From Cellvibrionales bacterium (GTDB lineage Bacteria; Pseudomonadota; Gammaproteobacteria; Pseudomonadales; JAHEIH01), in assembly GCA_024639455.1 (NCBI GenBank), contig JAHEIH010000008.1:21726-85725 (forward strand): a DNA stretch of 64,000 nucleotides, in the 5' to 3' direction. A model generated the notes under the pieces. The model ran no database searches. It saw only the letters and a list, made by a program, of their open reading frames with translations, and was not told the DNA's origin. Below, piece after piece: positions 1-7,856 of this stretch (positions within the stretch are counted from its first letter, which is position 1; each line of letters opens with the position of its first letter). The position numbers and the translations under genes are program-made.

Positions 1-1
1 T

Positions 2-226
2 AAGCTTGGCGTGAATTGCTGGTTGGCATCAAGTGCCGAAACCTTGCAAAACGGCCTGGCTCTCGCCGCCAGTGAGGGGCGCCGCGATTTGCTAGAAACA
101 CCGGTGATTGTGCCGGGTGAGCGAGTGGCTGCCGAGGCCGAGAAGTCAGGTTGCCAACGGGTAGTAAAAGCCGAAAATGCCGGCTGTCGTGCGGTGATGA
201 CCGCACTGAATACCATTAAGGGTTGA
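2..226 (+). CDS. hemD: Uroporphyrinogen-III synthase, C-terminal part (cut by window edge)
   Basis: Last 74 residues of the enzyme that cyclises hydroxymethylbilane with inversion of ring D to give uroporphyrinogen III, the branch point of haem, sirohaem and cobalamin synthesis. The frame is already open at the window edge, so the true start lies outside. The piece shows the usual end of the family: a SSAETLQN stretch, then TPVIVPGERVAAEA and an alanine-rich last helix. The stop codon lies one base before the ATG of hemX, the standard hemCDXY order of gammaproteobacteria. The identification rests on both the tail motifs and this context. Confidence 0.88.
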   Translation, partial: KLGVNCWLASSAETLQNGLALAASEGRRDLLETPVIVPGERVAAEAEKSGCQRVVKAENAGCRAVMTALNTIKG

Positions 227-227
227 T

Positions 228-1412
228 ATGAAAGATACACCTAACAAGGACAACAAAGTGACCGACCAACCGTTGGCGTTGACCGATCAGGCCAGTGAAG
301 GAAAAGCGGCCCAGGACGCTTCTGCAACGCCGGAAAAAAAAGCGCGTGCCGAAGATAGCATGCCACCGAAGAGCCCTAAGGCGTGGTTGGCGGGAAGTTT
401 TGCGCTGGTGGCTCTGGGTGTCGCCATCGCCGGTAGCTATATCGGACACCAACAACTCATGGTGTTGCAGGATAGTCTCGCCAAACAACAGGGCAAAGTC
501 AGTGACGCGCTAAGCCAAATCGCTTCAAGCCGCGATGAAATGGCCACCTTTGTCAAGCAATTGCAAGGCGCTAGCCGCGCCAACGATGGCCTGGTGAGCC
601 AGCTCAATAGCTTGACCGATATTGTAGCTAACAACCAGCGTCGTATCGACGAAGTGGCCGGCACTGAGCGTAGCGACTGGCAACTGGCCGAAGCGGAATA
701 CTTGCTGCGCTTGGCCAACCAGCGCCTCGTGATGAGTGGTGAAGTGCGCGGTTCTAAGGCCTTGTTGCAAGCCGCCGATAACGTGTTGCTGGAACTGGAT
801 GACGTTGCTCTCATTGCAGTGCGCCAAGCCATCGCTGCGGACCTCGCGGCGCTCAATCGAGCCGATAGTCTCGATATTGAAGGGCTTTATCTGCGTGTCG
901 CTGCGCTGGCCAGCAACCTAGATTATTTGCAGTTGCGCAGTGCCAAGCAATGGCATCCGGCAGCGGTGGCGGTGGAGCCCGCACCTGAAGAGGAATCACT
1001 GTGGCAATCTGGATTGCAAAAAGCCCTCGCGACACTGTCTAATCTTGTGGTCGTTCGCCAAGCCGAACAGCGGGTATTGCCGCAGATGTCTGACGTCGAG
1101 GTGCTGCAATTACAGCAGGGCCTGCACTACTTGGTCGAACAGGCTAAATACTCGGTGATTACAGGTAAACAGCCCTTGTACGACATGGCGATCGCCAATT
1201 TGCAGCGCTGGATCCTCGATTACTACGACGCTGAAGAAAATACCACTGGCGCTATGCTGAGCGAGTTGCAACTGCTGAGCGATGCGCGTGTTAGTCAAGC
1301 TTGGCCAGATATCAGCGGTTCACTCAACGCCCTAAAGCTGGTCATGCAAGATCGGCTGGGCCTTCCTTCGCGCGATAGTGCTCAATCGAGTCAAGAGGGA
1401 GCGCCACAGTGA
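228..1412 (+). CDS. hemX: HemX family membrane protein
   Basis: A 394-residue protein of the HemX family, often labelled uroporphyrinogen-III C-methyltransferase although it lacks a methyltransferase domain. A charged N-terminal cytoplasmic tail of about 50 residues is followed by one transmembrane helix near residues 53-72, then a long glutamine- and alanine-rich helical region likely to form a coiled coil (about 75-145), and a periplasmic C-terminal domain. AAGGG sits just before the ATG. The gene lies between hemD (one base apart) and hemY (4-bp overlap), so the three are almost surely cotranscribed. The molecular role of HemX is unsettled; a scaffold role in haem synthesis is inference from the operon. 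Confidence 0.9.
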   Translation: MKDTPNKDNKVTDQPLALTDQASEGKAAQDASATPEKKARAEDSMPPKSPKAWLAGSFALVALGVAIAGSYIGHQQLMVLQDSLAKQQGKVSDALSQIASSRDEMATFVKQLQGASRANDGLVSQLNSLTDIVANNQRRIDEVAGTERSDWQLAEAEYLLRLANQRLVMSGEVRGSKALLQAADNVLLELDDVALIAVRQAIAADLAALNRADSLDIEGLYLRVAALASNLDYLQLRSAKQWHPAAVAVEPAPEEESLWQSGLQKALATLSNLVVVRQAEQRVLPQMSDVEVLQLQQGLHYLVEQAKYSVITGKQPLYDMAIANLQRWILDYYDAEENTTGAMLSELQLLSDARVSQAWPDISGSLNALKLVMQDRLGLPSRDSAQSSQEGAPQ

Positions 1413-2632
1413 GAAGTGCATTGATCGCTTTTGCGCTGTTGCTGCTCGCCGGTGTTTGGCTGGCGGGTAAGATCGCTGCTGACCCGGGCTACGTGATGTT
1501 GGCTTACGGTGGCACCTCGATTGAGATGAGTCTGTGGGTGGCGATGGCGGGATTGGTCGTCGTTGTCCTGTTGCTTTGGTTGCTACGGGCGCTTTGGTTG
1601 GCAATTTATCGCCCGCTCGTGGCGTCAGGTGGTTGGTGGCGCGAGCGCAATGTTCGTCGTAGTCAGCGCCGAGCTAAGCGCGGTTTGATCGCCTTCATTG
1701 AAGGGCACTGGTCGGATGCCGTTCGCCTGCTACGTCGCGCGGCGAAAGAGTCAGATTCGCCGCTAGGTGATTTGTTGTTTGCGGCTAAAGCGGCGCAACA
1801 AATGGGGGATACCGAAGAGTGTGATGTGTTGCTGGCGCAAGCCGAGGCCCTCGACGACGTGGATGACGTAGCCGTGGCAGCGGTGAAAGCGCAGGTGAAT
1901 ATCGAGCGCGGCGAGTGGGCACTGGCTCGGGCTGCCCTCGATAGAGTACGCGCGGAGGCAATCAAGCACCCATGGTGCCTACAAATGTATGTACGCATTT
2001 ATACCCACACCCATGCGTGGCGCGATTTGCGCGATTTACTGCCGGTGATCAATAAGCGCGGTAAGATTCAGGACAAGGAGTTACTGGCCTGGCGTGAGAC
2101 CATGGTGATGGGCTTGTTGGATGAAGTGGCCGCCGGCAAAGAACCACTAGACGCTCTGGTGCGAGAGTGGAAAAGCTTGCCCAACGATTGGCGTGAAGAC
2201 GCCCCCTGTGTGGCCTACTACGCCGAATTGTTGATGCGACATGGCGGCCACTCCAAGGCGGAGACGGTGCTTAAAGGTTATTTGCGCAGTGATTGGGATA
2301 GCCGCGTCGTCGATGTCTTTGGCCGATGCCGCGGCAGTGACGTGGTGCGTCAGTTGATGCACGCGGAATCTTGGCTGAGCCGCCGTGAAAAAGATCCGGC
2401 CCTGTTGCTGGCATTGGGTCGTTTGAGTTTGCAAAATCATCTGTGGGCCAAGGCGAAAGAATACTTCGTGGCGAGTGTTAACGCCGAGGCGAATGCCGCC
2501 GCCTATGCGGAATTGTCGCGTCTTTGCGGGAACTTGGGAGAGTGGCAGAAGGCGTCGCACTATGCCAGTAAGGCGCTGCGTTTCGGCGTGGGCGAGCTGC
2601 CTAAGTTGCCGCAGCCGACGGCAAAAGCCTAG
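1409..2632 (+). CDS. hemY: HemY, inner-membrane TPR protein of the haem operon
   Basis: A 407-residue protein matching gammaproteobacterial HemY, which is not the protoporphyrinogen oxidase of the same name in Gram-positives. Two transmembrane helices lie near residues 4-22 and 41-66. The rest is helical, with TPR-like repeats, clearest in the last 130 residues where alternating Ala/Leu/Tyr positions recur and the chain ends in an AYAELSRLCGNLGEW-type repeat. It starts with GTG, inside the hemX stop (GTGA), so translation is coupled. The family is thought to help haem-pathway enzymes at the membrane; no catalytic motif is visible. Confidence 0.9.
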   Translation: MRSALIAFALLLLAGVWLAGKIAADPGYVMLAYGGTSIEMSLWVAMAGLVVVVLLLWLLRALWLAIYRPLVASGGWWRERNVRRSQRRAKRGLIAFIEGHWSDAVRLLRRAAKESDSPLGDLLFAAKAAQQMGDTEECDVLLAQAEALDDVDDVAVAAVKAQVNIERGEWALARAALDRVRAEAIKHPWCLQMYVRIYTHTHAWRDLRDLLPVINKRGKIQDKELLAWRETMVMGLLDEVAAGKEPLDALVREWKSLPNDWREDAPCVAYYAELLMRHGGHSKAETVLKGYLRSDWDSRVVDVFGRCRGSDVVRQLMHAESWLSRREKDPALLLALGRLSLQNHLWAKAKEYFVASVNAEANAAAYAELSRLCGNLGEWQKASHYASKALRFGVGELPKLPQPTAKA

Positions 2633-3091
2633 TTAACTGGCGGGGCGAATCATGTGGACGTGCAAGATACCGTCTTCCATGTAGGGCTCGCCACTGACGA
2701 CAAATCCCAGCGATGCATAAAAGTCTTCTAACCGCTGCTGCGCGCCGATCTTGATTGGCTGTGATCCCCAGTGCTCTTCAATCCAACTAATCGAACGCTG
2801 CATTAATTCTCTCCCTAGCTGAAGGCCGCGGTATCTGGGTGAGGTAACAACCCGACCGATCGAGCACTCGGTGTAGGCGACACCTGGAGGAACGAGGCGG
2901 CTATAGGCCGCTAACTGCTCGCCGTGATAGCCAAATAGATGAGTGCAATTGGGATCCATGCCATCGGCGTCTAGGAAGGCACATTCCTGTTCTACTACGA
3001 AAACCTCCTGCCGCAGCGCCATACTGTCGTACAGTTCTTGCAGATTCTGCTCGTTAAAGCCGCGGGAGTACCAGTGGATGCTGTTGTTCAT
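2633..3091 (-). CDS. GNAT family N-acetyltransferase, ElaA-like
   Basis: A 152-residue acetyltransferase of the GNAT fold, closest in layout to ElaA. The early LRQEVFVVEQECAF stretch and the DPNCTHLFGYH segment are the typical ElaA N-terminal half. The IGRVVTSPRYRGLQLGREL segment is the acetyl-CoA pyrophosphate-binding motif A (R-G-x-x-L/G-x-x-L), and AQQRLEDFYASLGF is the usual C-terminal motif. I place the start at the ATG before NNSIHWYSRG; the frame stays open upstream for 32 codons, but those residues do not resemble the family. The substrate is unknown. The gene converges on hemY, with the two stops adjacent. Confidence 0.82.
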   Translation of the reverse strand: MNNSIHWYSRGFNEQNLQELYDSMALRQEVFVVEQECAFLDADGMDPNCTHLFGYHGEQLAAYSRLVPPGVAYTECSIGRVVTSPRYRGLQLGRELMQRSISWIEEHWGSQPIKIGAQQRLEDFYASLGFVVSGEPYMEDGILHVHMIRPAS

Positions 3092-3539
3092 GGGGTATAC
3101 GATGGTGTTTAAAGATTGTTTAGTGTAGCGATTGGTGTACAGGTTGTGAAGGTGGTTATGAATCGTGATGAGGGTGGCCGCTGTCACCCTTTCTTCGAAA
3201 CGCTTCCCACACTAGAACGTTGACGCCTCTTAATGTGGGACGTCAACGCGAAGCGCTGGCGTCAAGAAAGTTGCGCACGCTGCGCGTAGCAACCCACAGG
3301 TACTCCTCCTGTAGGAGGTTTCACGGAGTGAAAGCGACAGGATGTTGCCGCAGCAACGTACCGTTGATAAGTAAGTGGAGCGTTAGCGAGGAAGAAAATA
3401 CAGATACGTAAGAAAATAAGTAAAAGCGTCAGCGAGGCAGAAAGTGCAAGGCCGAGGCCATTTTTTCGAGCGGAGTTTAGATGGACTAAATGACTCGAGA
3501 AAAAAGGCCCTAACGCAGCAATTTCGACGCAGCTAGCTT
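3092..3539. other. Gene-free stretch with many inverted repeats
   Basis: This 448-bp interval between the GNAT gene and the rho stop has no convincing gene. An open frame at 3220-3411 has a composition unlike a protein and lies across the hairpins. The first 100 bases should hold the GNAT promoter, though I see no clear -35/-10 pair. From 3206 on the DNA is dominated by perfect short palindromes and a larger nested inverted repeat, listed separately. An imperfect 22-base direct repeat joins the two parts (3379-3400 and 3425-3446, 18 of 22 identical, core AGCGAGG). Confidence 0.8.
3206..3357. repeat. Array of short perfect hairpins
   Basis: At least seven exact inverted repeats are packed into about 150 bases: CCCACA/TGTGGG (3206-3211 with 3234-3239), CGTTGACG/CGTCAACG (3218-3225 with 3241-3248), GTTGC/GCAAC (3270-3274 with 3289-3293) enclosing GCGCA/TGCGC (3273-3277 with 3281-3285), CCTCC/GGAGG around TGTA (3305-3318), TTTCAC/GTGAAA around GGA (3319-3333), and GTTGC/GCAAC around CGCA (3344-3357). 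TCCTGT/ACAGGA (3307-3312 with 3337-3342) could close an alternative branched fold over the middle ones. Each stem is seen directly in the sequence. Whether this is a mobile palindromic repeat, a structured RNA or a protein-binding array is unknown. Confidence 0.6.
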
Positions 3540-3542
3540 TTA
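3421..3542. repeat. Nested imperfect inverted element at the 3' end of rho
   Basis: A 122-bp element whose ends pair as TAAAAGC/GCTTTTA (3421-3427 with 3536-3542) and GCGTC/GACGC. Inside lie GGCC plus a T6 run with CGAG on the left and CTCGAG plus an A6 run and GGCC on the right (about 3456-3510). The tip is a small hairpin with GAGT..TTAG facing CTAA..ACTC (3473-3496). The right end includes the rho stop codon, so the element would form the start of the rho 3' untranslated region when read on the minus strand. A role in rho mRNA end formation or stability is inference. Confidence 0.55.
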
Positions 3543-4799
3543 TTTTCTTTTCATTGAGTCGAAAAACTCGTTGTTAGTCTTATGCATTTTCAGCTTATCG
3601 AGTAGGAATTCCGTCGCTGGTACATCATCCATGTCGTTCAGCAGTTTACGTAAAATCCACATGCGTTGCAGCTCTTCTTCGCTGGTCAACAAGTCTTCGC
3701 GGCGGGTGCCGGAGCGGCGAATGTTAATCGCGGGGAATACGCGGCGCTCGGCGATCTTGCGGTCGAGATGCAGTTCTAGGTTACCGGTACCTTTGAACTC
3801 TTCGTAAATGACTTCGTCCATCTTCGAGCCGGTGTCGATCAGGGCTGTCGCCATGATGGTCAAACTGCCGCCTTCTTCGATGTTACGCGCGGCGCCAAAG
3901 AAACGCTTGGGGCGTTCTAGGGCATGGGCGTCAACACCACCGGTCAGTACCTTACCTGAGCTTGGGATAACAGTGTTGTAGGCGCGTGCAAGACGAGTGA
4001 TCGAGTCGAGCAGGATGACTACGTCTTTTTTGTGCTCTACTAAGCGCTTGGCTTTTTCGATGACCATTTCGGCGACTTGTACGTGGCGCGAAGGGGGTTC
4101 GTCGAAGGTTGAGGCAACCACTTCGGCGCGCACAGAACGCTGCATTTCGGTCACTTCCTCGGGGCGCTCGTCGATCAGTAGAACGATCAAGTAGCACTCG
4201 GGGTTGTTGCGCGAAATACTCTGCGCGATGTTTTGCATCATAAGTGTTTTACCGGCCTTGGGCGGTGCAACGATCAAGCCGCGTTGGCCTTTGCCGATGG
4301 GCGATGTAAGGTCAATCACGCGACCGGTTAAATCCTCGGTCGAACCGTTGCCTACTTCCAGCACGCAGCGCTGGTTGGGGAACAAGGGGGTCAAGTTTTC
4401 AAACAAGACCTTGTTCTTGGAGTTTTCGGGTTTGTCGAAGTTGATTTCACCAACTTTCAACAGAGCAAAGTAACGCTCGCCATCTTTGGGTGGGCGGATT
4501 TTGCCGGAAATGGTATCCCCAGTGCGTAAATTGAAGCGGCGGATCTGGCTCGGTGAGACGTAAATGTCGTCGGGGCCAGCGAGGTAAGAACCCTCGGCAG
4601 AACGCAGGAAGCCGAAGCCGTCTTGCAAAATTTCTAATACTCCGTCGCCGGAAATATCTTCACCGCCTTTGGCGTGGCGCTTTAGGATAGAGAAAATAAC
4701 ATCCTGTTTTCGCGAGCGGCCCATGTTTTCAAGGCCCATGGTGGCGGCGATATTCAGCAGTTCAGCGATAGGTTTTGTTTTGAGGTCGGTTAGGTTCAT
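3540..4799 (-). CDS. rho: Transcription termination factor Rho
   Basis: A 419-residue hexameric RNA-dependent ATPase that pulls transcripts off RNA polymerase; the length matches E. coli Rho. In order: an N-terminal helical Rho_N domain starting [15 protein letters not shown]; the cold-shock-like RNA-binding domain with [16 protein letters not shown]; and the ATPase core with Walker A APPKAGKT near residue 180, Walker [17 protein letters not shown], the Q-loop/R-loop region and the [12 protein letters not shown] stretch. It lies downstream of trxA on the same strand, the usual trxA-rho order, with about 165 bp between them. E. coli rho is autoregulated through its leader; the space here would allow that, but no specific signal is seen. 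Confidence 0.98.
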   Translation of the reverse strand: MNLTDLKTKPIAELLNIAATMGLENMGRSRKQDVIFSILKRHAKGGEDISGDGVLEILQDGFGFLRSAEGSYLAGPDDIYVSPSQIRRFNLRTGDTISGKIRPPKDGERYFALLKVGEINFDKPENSKNKVLFENLTPLFPNQRCVLEVGNGSTEDLTGRVIDLTSPIGKGQRGLIVAPPKAGKTLMMQNIAQSISRNNPECYLIVLLIDERPEEVTEMQRSVRAEVVASTFDEPPSRHVQVAEMVIEKAKRLVEHKKDVVILLDSITRLARAYNTVIPSSGKVLTGGVDAHALERPKRFFGAARNIEEGGSLTIMATALIDTGSKMDEVIYEEFKGTGNLELHLDRKIAERRVFPAINIRRSGTRREDLLTSEEELQRMWILRKLLNDMDDVPATEFLLDKLKMHKTNNEFFDSMKRK

Positions 4800-4932
4800 A
4801 GATTGAGTTTACGCAGTTAGACCGGGTGGTCCGTGGGATTAAAAGGTTAGAATTTTAGGAGGAACGTCCGGGAGGTCTCCCGACGAGCATTGTGAGTATA
4901 GGTGGCTAGTTTCGTGACGTCCAGAAATTTTT

Positions 4933-4952
4933 GCCCGCCCCTTGAGGCGGGC
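4933..4952 (-). terminator. Hairpin after trxA, possible weak terminator
   Basis: A perfect 7-bp GC stem, GCCCGCC with GGCGGGC, around a 6-base loop, 12 bases beyond the trxA stop. Read on the minus strand it is followed by AAAAATTT rather than a clean U-run. It may therefore only attenuate or protect the trxA 3' end, letting part of the transcription continue into rho. Confidence 0.45.
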
Positions 4953-4964
4953 ATGGCAACACCA

Positions 4965-5291
4965 TTAAATAGTGCTGTCGATGAAGTCAACCAGTTGGCT
5001 CTTAGACAGGGCGCCAACTTTAGTTGCTTCGATATTGCCACCGCTGAAAATCATCAACGTGGGGATACCACGGATGCCAAATTTGGCGGGGGTTTCTTTG
5101 TTGCCATCGATGTCGACTTTGACGACTTTCAGCTTGCCAGCGTATTCAACCGCGACTTCATCCAAGATGGGGGCAATCATTTTGCAGGGGCCACACCAGG
5201 CCGCCCAGTAGTCAACCAGTACTGGCAGGTCCGCGTTCAACACATCTTCTTCAAAGCTTGCGTCGCTTGCGTGGACGATATTGTCGCTCAT
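4965..5291 (-). CDS. trxA: Thioredoxin 1
   Basis: A 108-residue cytoplasmic disulfide reductase, full family length. The active site WCGPC has its redox cysteines at residues 33 and 36, preceded by VLVDYWAA. The cis-proline loop is IRGIPTLM, and the chain ends with the usual LVDFIDSTI helix. It passes electrons from NADPH via thioredoxin reductase to ribonucleotide reductase, methionine sulfoxide reductases and peroxiredoxins; partners of the last two kinds are encoded in this window. A clear TAGGAG ribosome-binding site precedes the ATG. rho follows on the same strand. Confidence 0.98.
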   Translation of the reverse strand: MSDNIVHASDASFEEDVLNADLPVLVDYWAAWCGPCKMIAPILDEVAVEYAGKLKVVKVDIDGNKETPAKFGIRGIPTLMIFSGGNIEATKVGALSKSQLVDFIDSTI

Positions 5292-5352
5292 TTGAGTCTC
5301 CTAAACGTAACGATTTCCCGCGTGGGGATTAAATAACAAGCCGATCATATTA

Positions 5353-5367
5353 TCGACCCTCGGTCGA
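5353..5367. promoter_or_regulatory. Small perfect inverted repeat upstream of trxA
   Basis: TCGACC and GGTCGA flank three bases, about 62 bp before the trxA start and next to a GATAAT/TATGAT-like stretch on the minus strand that could serve as a -10 box. It could be an operator or a short 3' hairpin of the upstream sulfoxide reductase transcript. The evidence is only its symmetry and position. Confidence 0.3.
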
Positions 5368-5432
5368 AAAGAAAAGTGCTGAGGCTGTATTTTGCCCAAA
5401 AAATGTTCACCTTGGCCGTACGTGCCCCACTA

Positions 5433-5903
5433 TTAATAGCAGGGCTTAAGTAGCGCGACGATTTTTTCCAGCCACAGCTGGTCGATCGATGAGAAATGTG
5501 ACAGCTGATCAGAGTCGATATCGAGCACGCCATGTAGGTTGTTGTGTTGGTCGAGTATCGGCACCACAATCTCCGATTGAGTAGAGGCTGAACAGGCAAT
5601 GTGGTAGGGCAGTTTGTTGACGTCGCGGACAATTTGGGTGCTGCGATCGCTGGCCGCTCTGCCGCACACACCGCGCTCAAAGGGAATGTTTAAGCAGCCG
5701 TGTCCACCTTGGTAGGGTCCAATTTTTAGATGGCGATATCCCGAGACACGATAGAAACCGGTCCAGTCAAAGCCGGGCATGCGGTTGTGGAGTTCGGAAA
5801 CAATGGTCGCCATAACGGCGATTTCATCGGTTTCGCCCTCACAAAGGGATTGGAGGGCGTTATAAACGTCTTGGTAGTGGGCTTTCTTTTCTTGTTCAGA
5901 CAC
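5433..5903 (-). CDS. msrC: Free methionine-(R)-sulfoxide reductase, GAF domain
   Basis: A single-domain GAF protein of the fRMsr/YebR family, which reduces free L-methionine-(R)-sulfoxide with electrons from thioredoxin. The three family cysteines are present in HGCLNIPFERGVCG and HIACSAST, and the substrate-pocket core SEIVVPILD and GVLDIDSD follows. I choose the GTG at 5903 (MSEQEKKAHYQDVY), which overlaps the stop of the upstream membrane protein by 8 bp and matches the length of YebR; an alternative GTG at 5936 would add 11 residues. It is the last gene of a sigma-factor operon and lies just before trxA, its likely reductant. Confidence 0.9.
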   Translation of the reverse strand: MSEQEKKAHYQDVYNALQSLCEGETDEIAVMATIVSELHNRMPGFDWTGFYRVSGYRHLKIGPYQGGHGCLNIPFERGVCGRAASDRSTQIVRDVNKLPYHIACSASTQSEIVVPILDQHNNLHGVLDIDSDQLSHFSSIDQLWLEKIVALLKPCY

Positions 5904-6225
5904 GTTGATCGGCAAAAATGGCAGCGGCGCTAGCACTGATGGCTGCGATCGCCCCGATACCCACTAGCGTCAAAATCGATACATTAGCGTACAGTAGCGA
6001 TTCTACGACATAGGTCACAGGGAATAACCACAATACCAACAGGGTGCTGAGTACTGCGGCAATAGCAACGGGCCAGCGCGAGTGTTGAGTAGATGTTTGC
6101 AGCAAAGGTTGTGCGGGCAGTTTGGCCATGACACCGGCAGTAAACCCAGCGTCGTCCAGATACGGCTCAGCCTCGCTCAACTGCTGCGATAACCAAGTAT
6201 CAAAATCGTCGTCGTGTTTATGCAT
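5896..6225 (-). CDS. Small two-helix membrane protein, probable anti-sigma partner
   Basis: A 109-residue protein. Its acidic cytoplasmic N-terminus contains WLSQQLSEAEPYLDDAGFT and the following VMAKLP, and two transmembrane helices lie near residues 51-74 and 83-105. The start overlaps the stop of the ECF sigma gene by 8 bp and the end overlaps msrC. Small membrane proteins in this position, with a short cytoplasmic head, commonly hold an ECF sigma factor inactive; the EPYLDDxGFT-type head recurs in such partners. No zinc-binding HxxxCxxC motif of classical anti-sigma factors is present, so the role is inferred from position and shape. Confidence 0.65.
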   Translation of the reverse strand: MHKHDDDFDTWLSQQLSEAEPYLDDAGFTAGVMAKLPAQPLLQTSTQHSRWPVAIAAVLSTLLVLWLFPVTYVVESLLYANVSILTLVGIGAIAAISASAAAIFADQRV

Positions 6226-6769
6226 GATTCGCTTCCTCCTGCCAAGGTGACAACAACTCCATGAGTTTCGATTTGCCACGGTTGACGTGTGATTTTACCG
6301 TGCCCAGAGCCATGCCAGTAATATCGGCGGCTTCCTGATGAGAAAGTCCACGGTGTAAGCATAGATCAACTAGGGTCTGTTGCGCTAGAGATAGTTGCTC
6401 AATGGCGCTATTTAAATCCTCACATAGGGCAACATTTTCTTTGCTACTCATTTGGACCTCCAGCGCGTGTTCTTGTTCATCAGTAAGTAATATTACGCCG
6501 CGTTTGCGGCGTTCGCTCATGGCGACATTAAAGCCAATGCGATACAGCCAGGTGCTGAATTTGGCGTCGCCGCGGAAACTGGGCAAGGCGTTATAGGCCT
6601 TGATGAAGGTTTCCTGGGCGAGGTCGTCAGCAGTGGCCTCATCGTCGCACCATCTGCGCAGGCATTGGCGCAGCGGTGACTGGTAGCGCAACACCAGCAT
6701 GCTAAAGGCACGCTGGTTGTTGTCTCGGACTACCCGGTCGATGAGTGCTTTGTCGTCAACGTCGATCAC
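6218..6769 (-). CDS. ECF-type RNA polymerase sigma factor (sigma-70 family)
   Basis: A 183-residue extracytoplasmic-function sigma factor. Region 2 covers about residues 18-88, with DDLAQETFIKAYNAL (core-binding helix 2.2), FRGDAKFSTWLYRIGFNVA (-10 recognition) and a basic RRKRG end. Region 4 covers about residues 125-175, with the helix-turn-helix SHQEAADITGMALGTVKSHVNRGKSKL. Regions 1.1 and 3 are absent, as in the ECF group. It starts at GTG with AAGGA upstream. The operon order is membrane protein, sigma factor, small membrane partner, msrC, which suggests that its regulon answers an envelope or redox signal. It is not close enough to RpoE in region 4 to be called RpoE. Confidence 0.88.
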   Translation of the reverse strand: MIDVDDKALIDRVVRDNNQRAFSMLVLRYQSPLRQCLRRWCDDEATADDLAQETFIKAYNALPSFRGDAKFSTWLYRIGFNVAMSERRKRGVILLTDEQEHALEVQMSSKENVALCEDLNSAIEQLSLAQQTLVDLCLHRGLSHQEAADITGMALGTVKSHVNRGKSKLMELLSPWQEEANHA

Positions 6770-6785
6770 TAGTAGGTGTCCTTAC

Positions 6786-7607
6786 CTATACGTTCTTGTC
6801 GGCCTGTTGTTTGTTCTGCTGGATTTTCCATGTGATCACCTGGGCAAGGCCGATCGCCAGAGGAATGAATCCAAGGCTTCCCACTTCAAAGTCGGCCAGC
6901 ATGCTGAGTGCGATGATGATGGCGACACCTAGTAAGCTGAGGCGAATACCGCGGTACAAGTCGCTCTCTGGCGAGGCCTGACGTTGAAAGGCCTGCAATA
7001 GTTCGGCGGGAATATCCTTGCCTTGCTCGAGTAATTTATTAATGTTTTCGTGCATCAATTCACGGCGACGAGTGGTGGCGCGAACGATCAGGTAAACAAT
7101 TAATACCGGGGTGCCAAAGACCGCCAGAATGCCAAGAATGGGCACCAGCACCATCCATCCACGAGGGCCGTGATCATCTTCTAAATCGGTTTTGATTGAA
7201 AAGCTCACATTGCGGTCGAGTTTTTCCAGTTGCTCCAGTTCTTCTAGGGCTTCCAGTGCTTCCAGACCCTCTAGGTGTTTCAATTCTTCAAGGTTCTGCG
7301 CTTCGATCGCCCAGTTCTCGCCTTGAATCACGCCTTTTTCTTTAAGGCGTTCGACCACGCGTTTGGCAATCACGCCAGGGACGCTTTCATCGAGGTCGAC
7401 GGTGATGTTGACTTTGTTGCCGTCTGCTTCTTGAACGTTGATTCGCACGCTGTCTTCATCGCCTGAAATTTTAACGTGGTCCTCGCTAATCATTTGGGCG
7501 GCGTCAGCGGGTCGCTCTACTGGGGGTGGCGGGGTCTCGCTTTGGGCAATGGCCCAGCCGCCCACCATTAAGGTGCCTACGAGAGTGGCGCTAAGTAAGT
7601 ATTTCAT
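6786..7607 (-). CDS. Membrane protein of unknown function, DUF6249-like
   Basis: 273 residues from the ATG preceded by GGAGA (an in-frame ATG four codons earlier has a poorer site). There is a cleavable-looking signal peptide (about 1-22, ending AIAQS). A periplasmic part follows, with a glutamate- and leucine-rich stretch made of LEEL/LEAL steps near residues 105-130 that should be a helix or coiled coil. A transmembrane helix lies near 152-175, then a cytoplasmic loop with RRRELMHENINKLLEQGKDIP, and two more helices near 222-260. The loop and last two helices look like the DUF6249 family. It is the first gene of the sigma-factor operon, 16 bp before the sigma start, so it may sense or respond to the same stress; function unknown. 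Confidence 0.7.
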   Translation of the reverse strand: MKYLLSATLVGTLMVGGWAIAQSETPPPPVERPADAAQMISEDHVKISGDEDSVRINVQEADGNKVNITVDLDESVPGVIAKRVVERLKEKGVIQGENWAIEAQNLEELKHLEGLEALEALEELEQLEKLDRNVSFSIKTDLEDDHGPRGWMVLVPILGILAVFGTPVLIVYLIVRATTRRRELMHENINKLLEQGKDIPAELLQAFQRQASPESDLYRGIRLSLLGVAIIIALSMLADFEVGSLGFIPLAIGLAQVITWKIQQNKQQADKNV

Positions 7608-7856
7608 AGTGTTCTCCATTAAACGCTGTCTTACTGTTGCATATAGGACGCGTGGGTTGTTGCGTTTGGATGCAGTGGATATTCAAAAAAAATTAAAAGT
7701 TTCAGCAAGCGGTGCCACAATCATCTTTTGCAGAATTAATCACTTAACGGCAATGGTTTGGGCTACTATCAATGTGTGTCGTTATTTATTTGTGCTTTTA
7801 ATAGCCATTAAAGAAGAGATGTGCAGTTGGCGCAAGGTAAAGCAGAGGAAGGCAGT

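Noticed and set aside
3220..3411. 63-codon open frame in the gene-free stretch before rho
   Set aside because: It runs across the perfect hairpins, has a serine- and arginine-heavy composition, no ribosome-binding site and no recognisable family.
3206..3542. CRISPR array or insertion sequence as the source of the repeats
   Set aside because: There are no regularly spaced identical repeats, no transposase frame and no terminal repeats with target duplication.
4902..5336. 144-codon open frame opposite trxA
   Set aside because: Shadow of trxA on the other strand; the trxA protein is an exact family match.
6218..6769. Naming the ECF sigma factor RpoE
   Set aside because: Region 4 and the partner gene differ from rpoE-rseA; no rseB, rseC or degP is adjacent.
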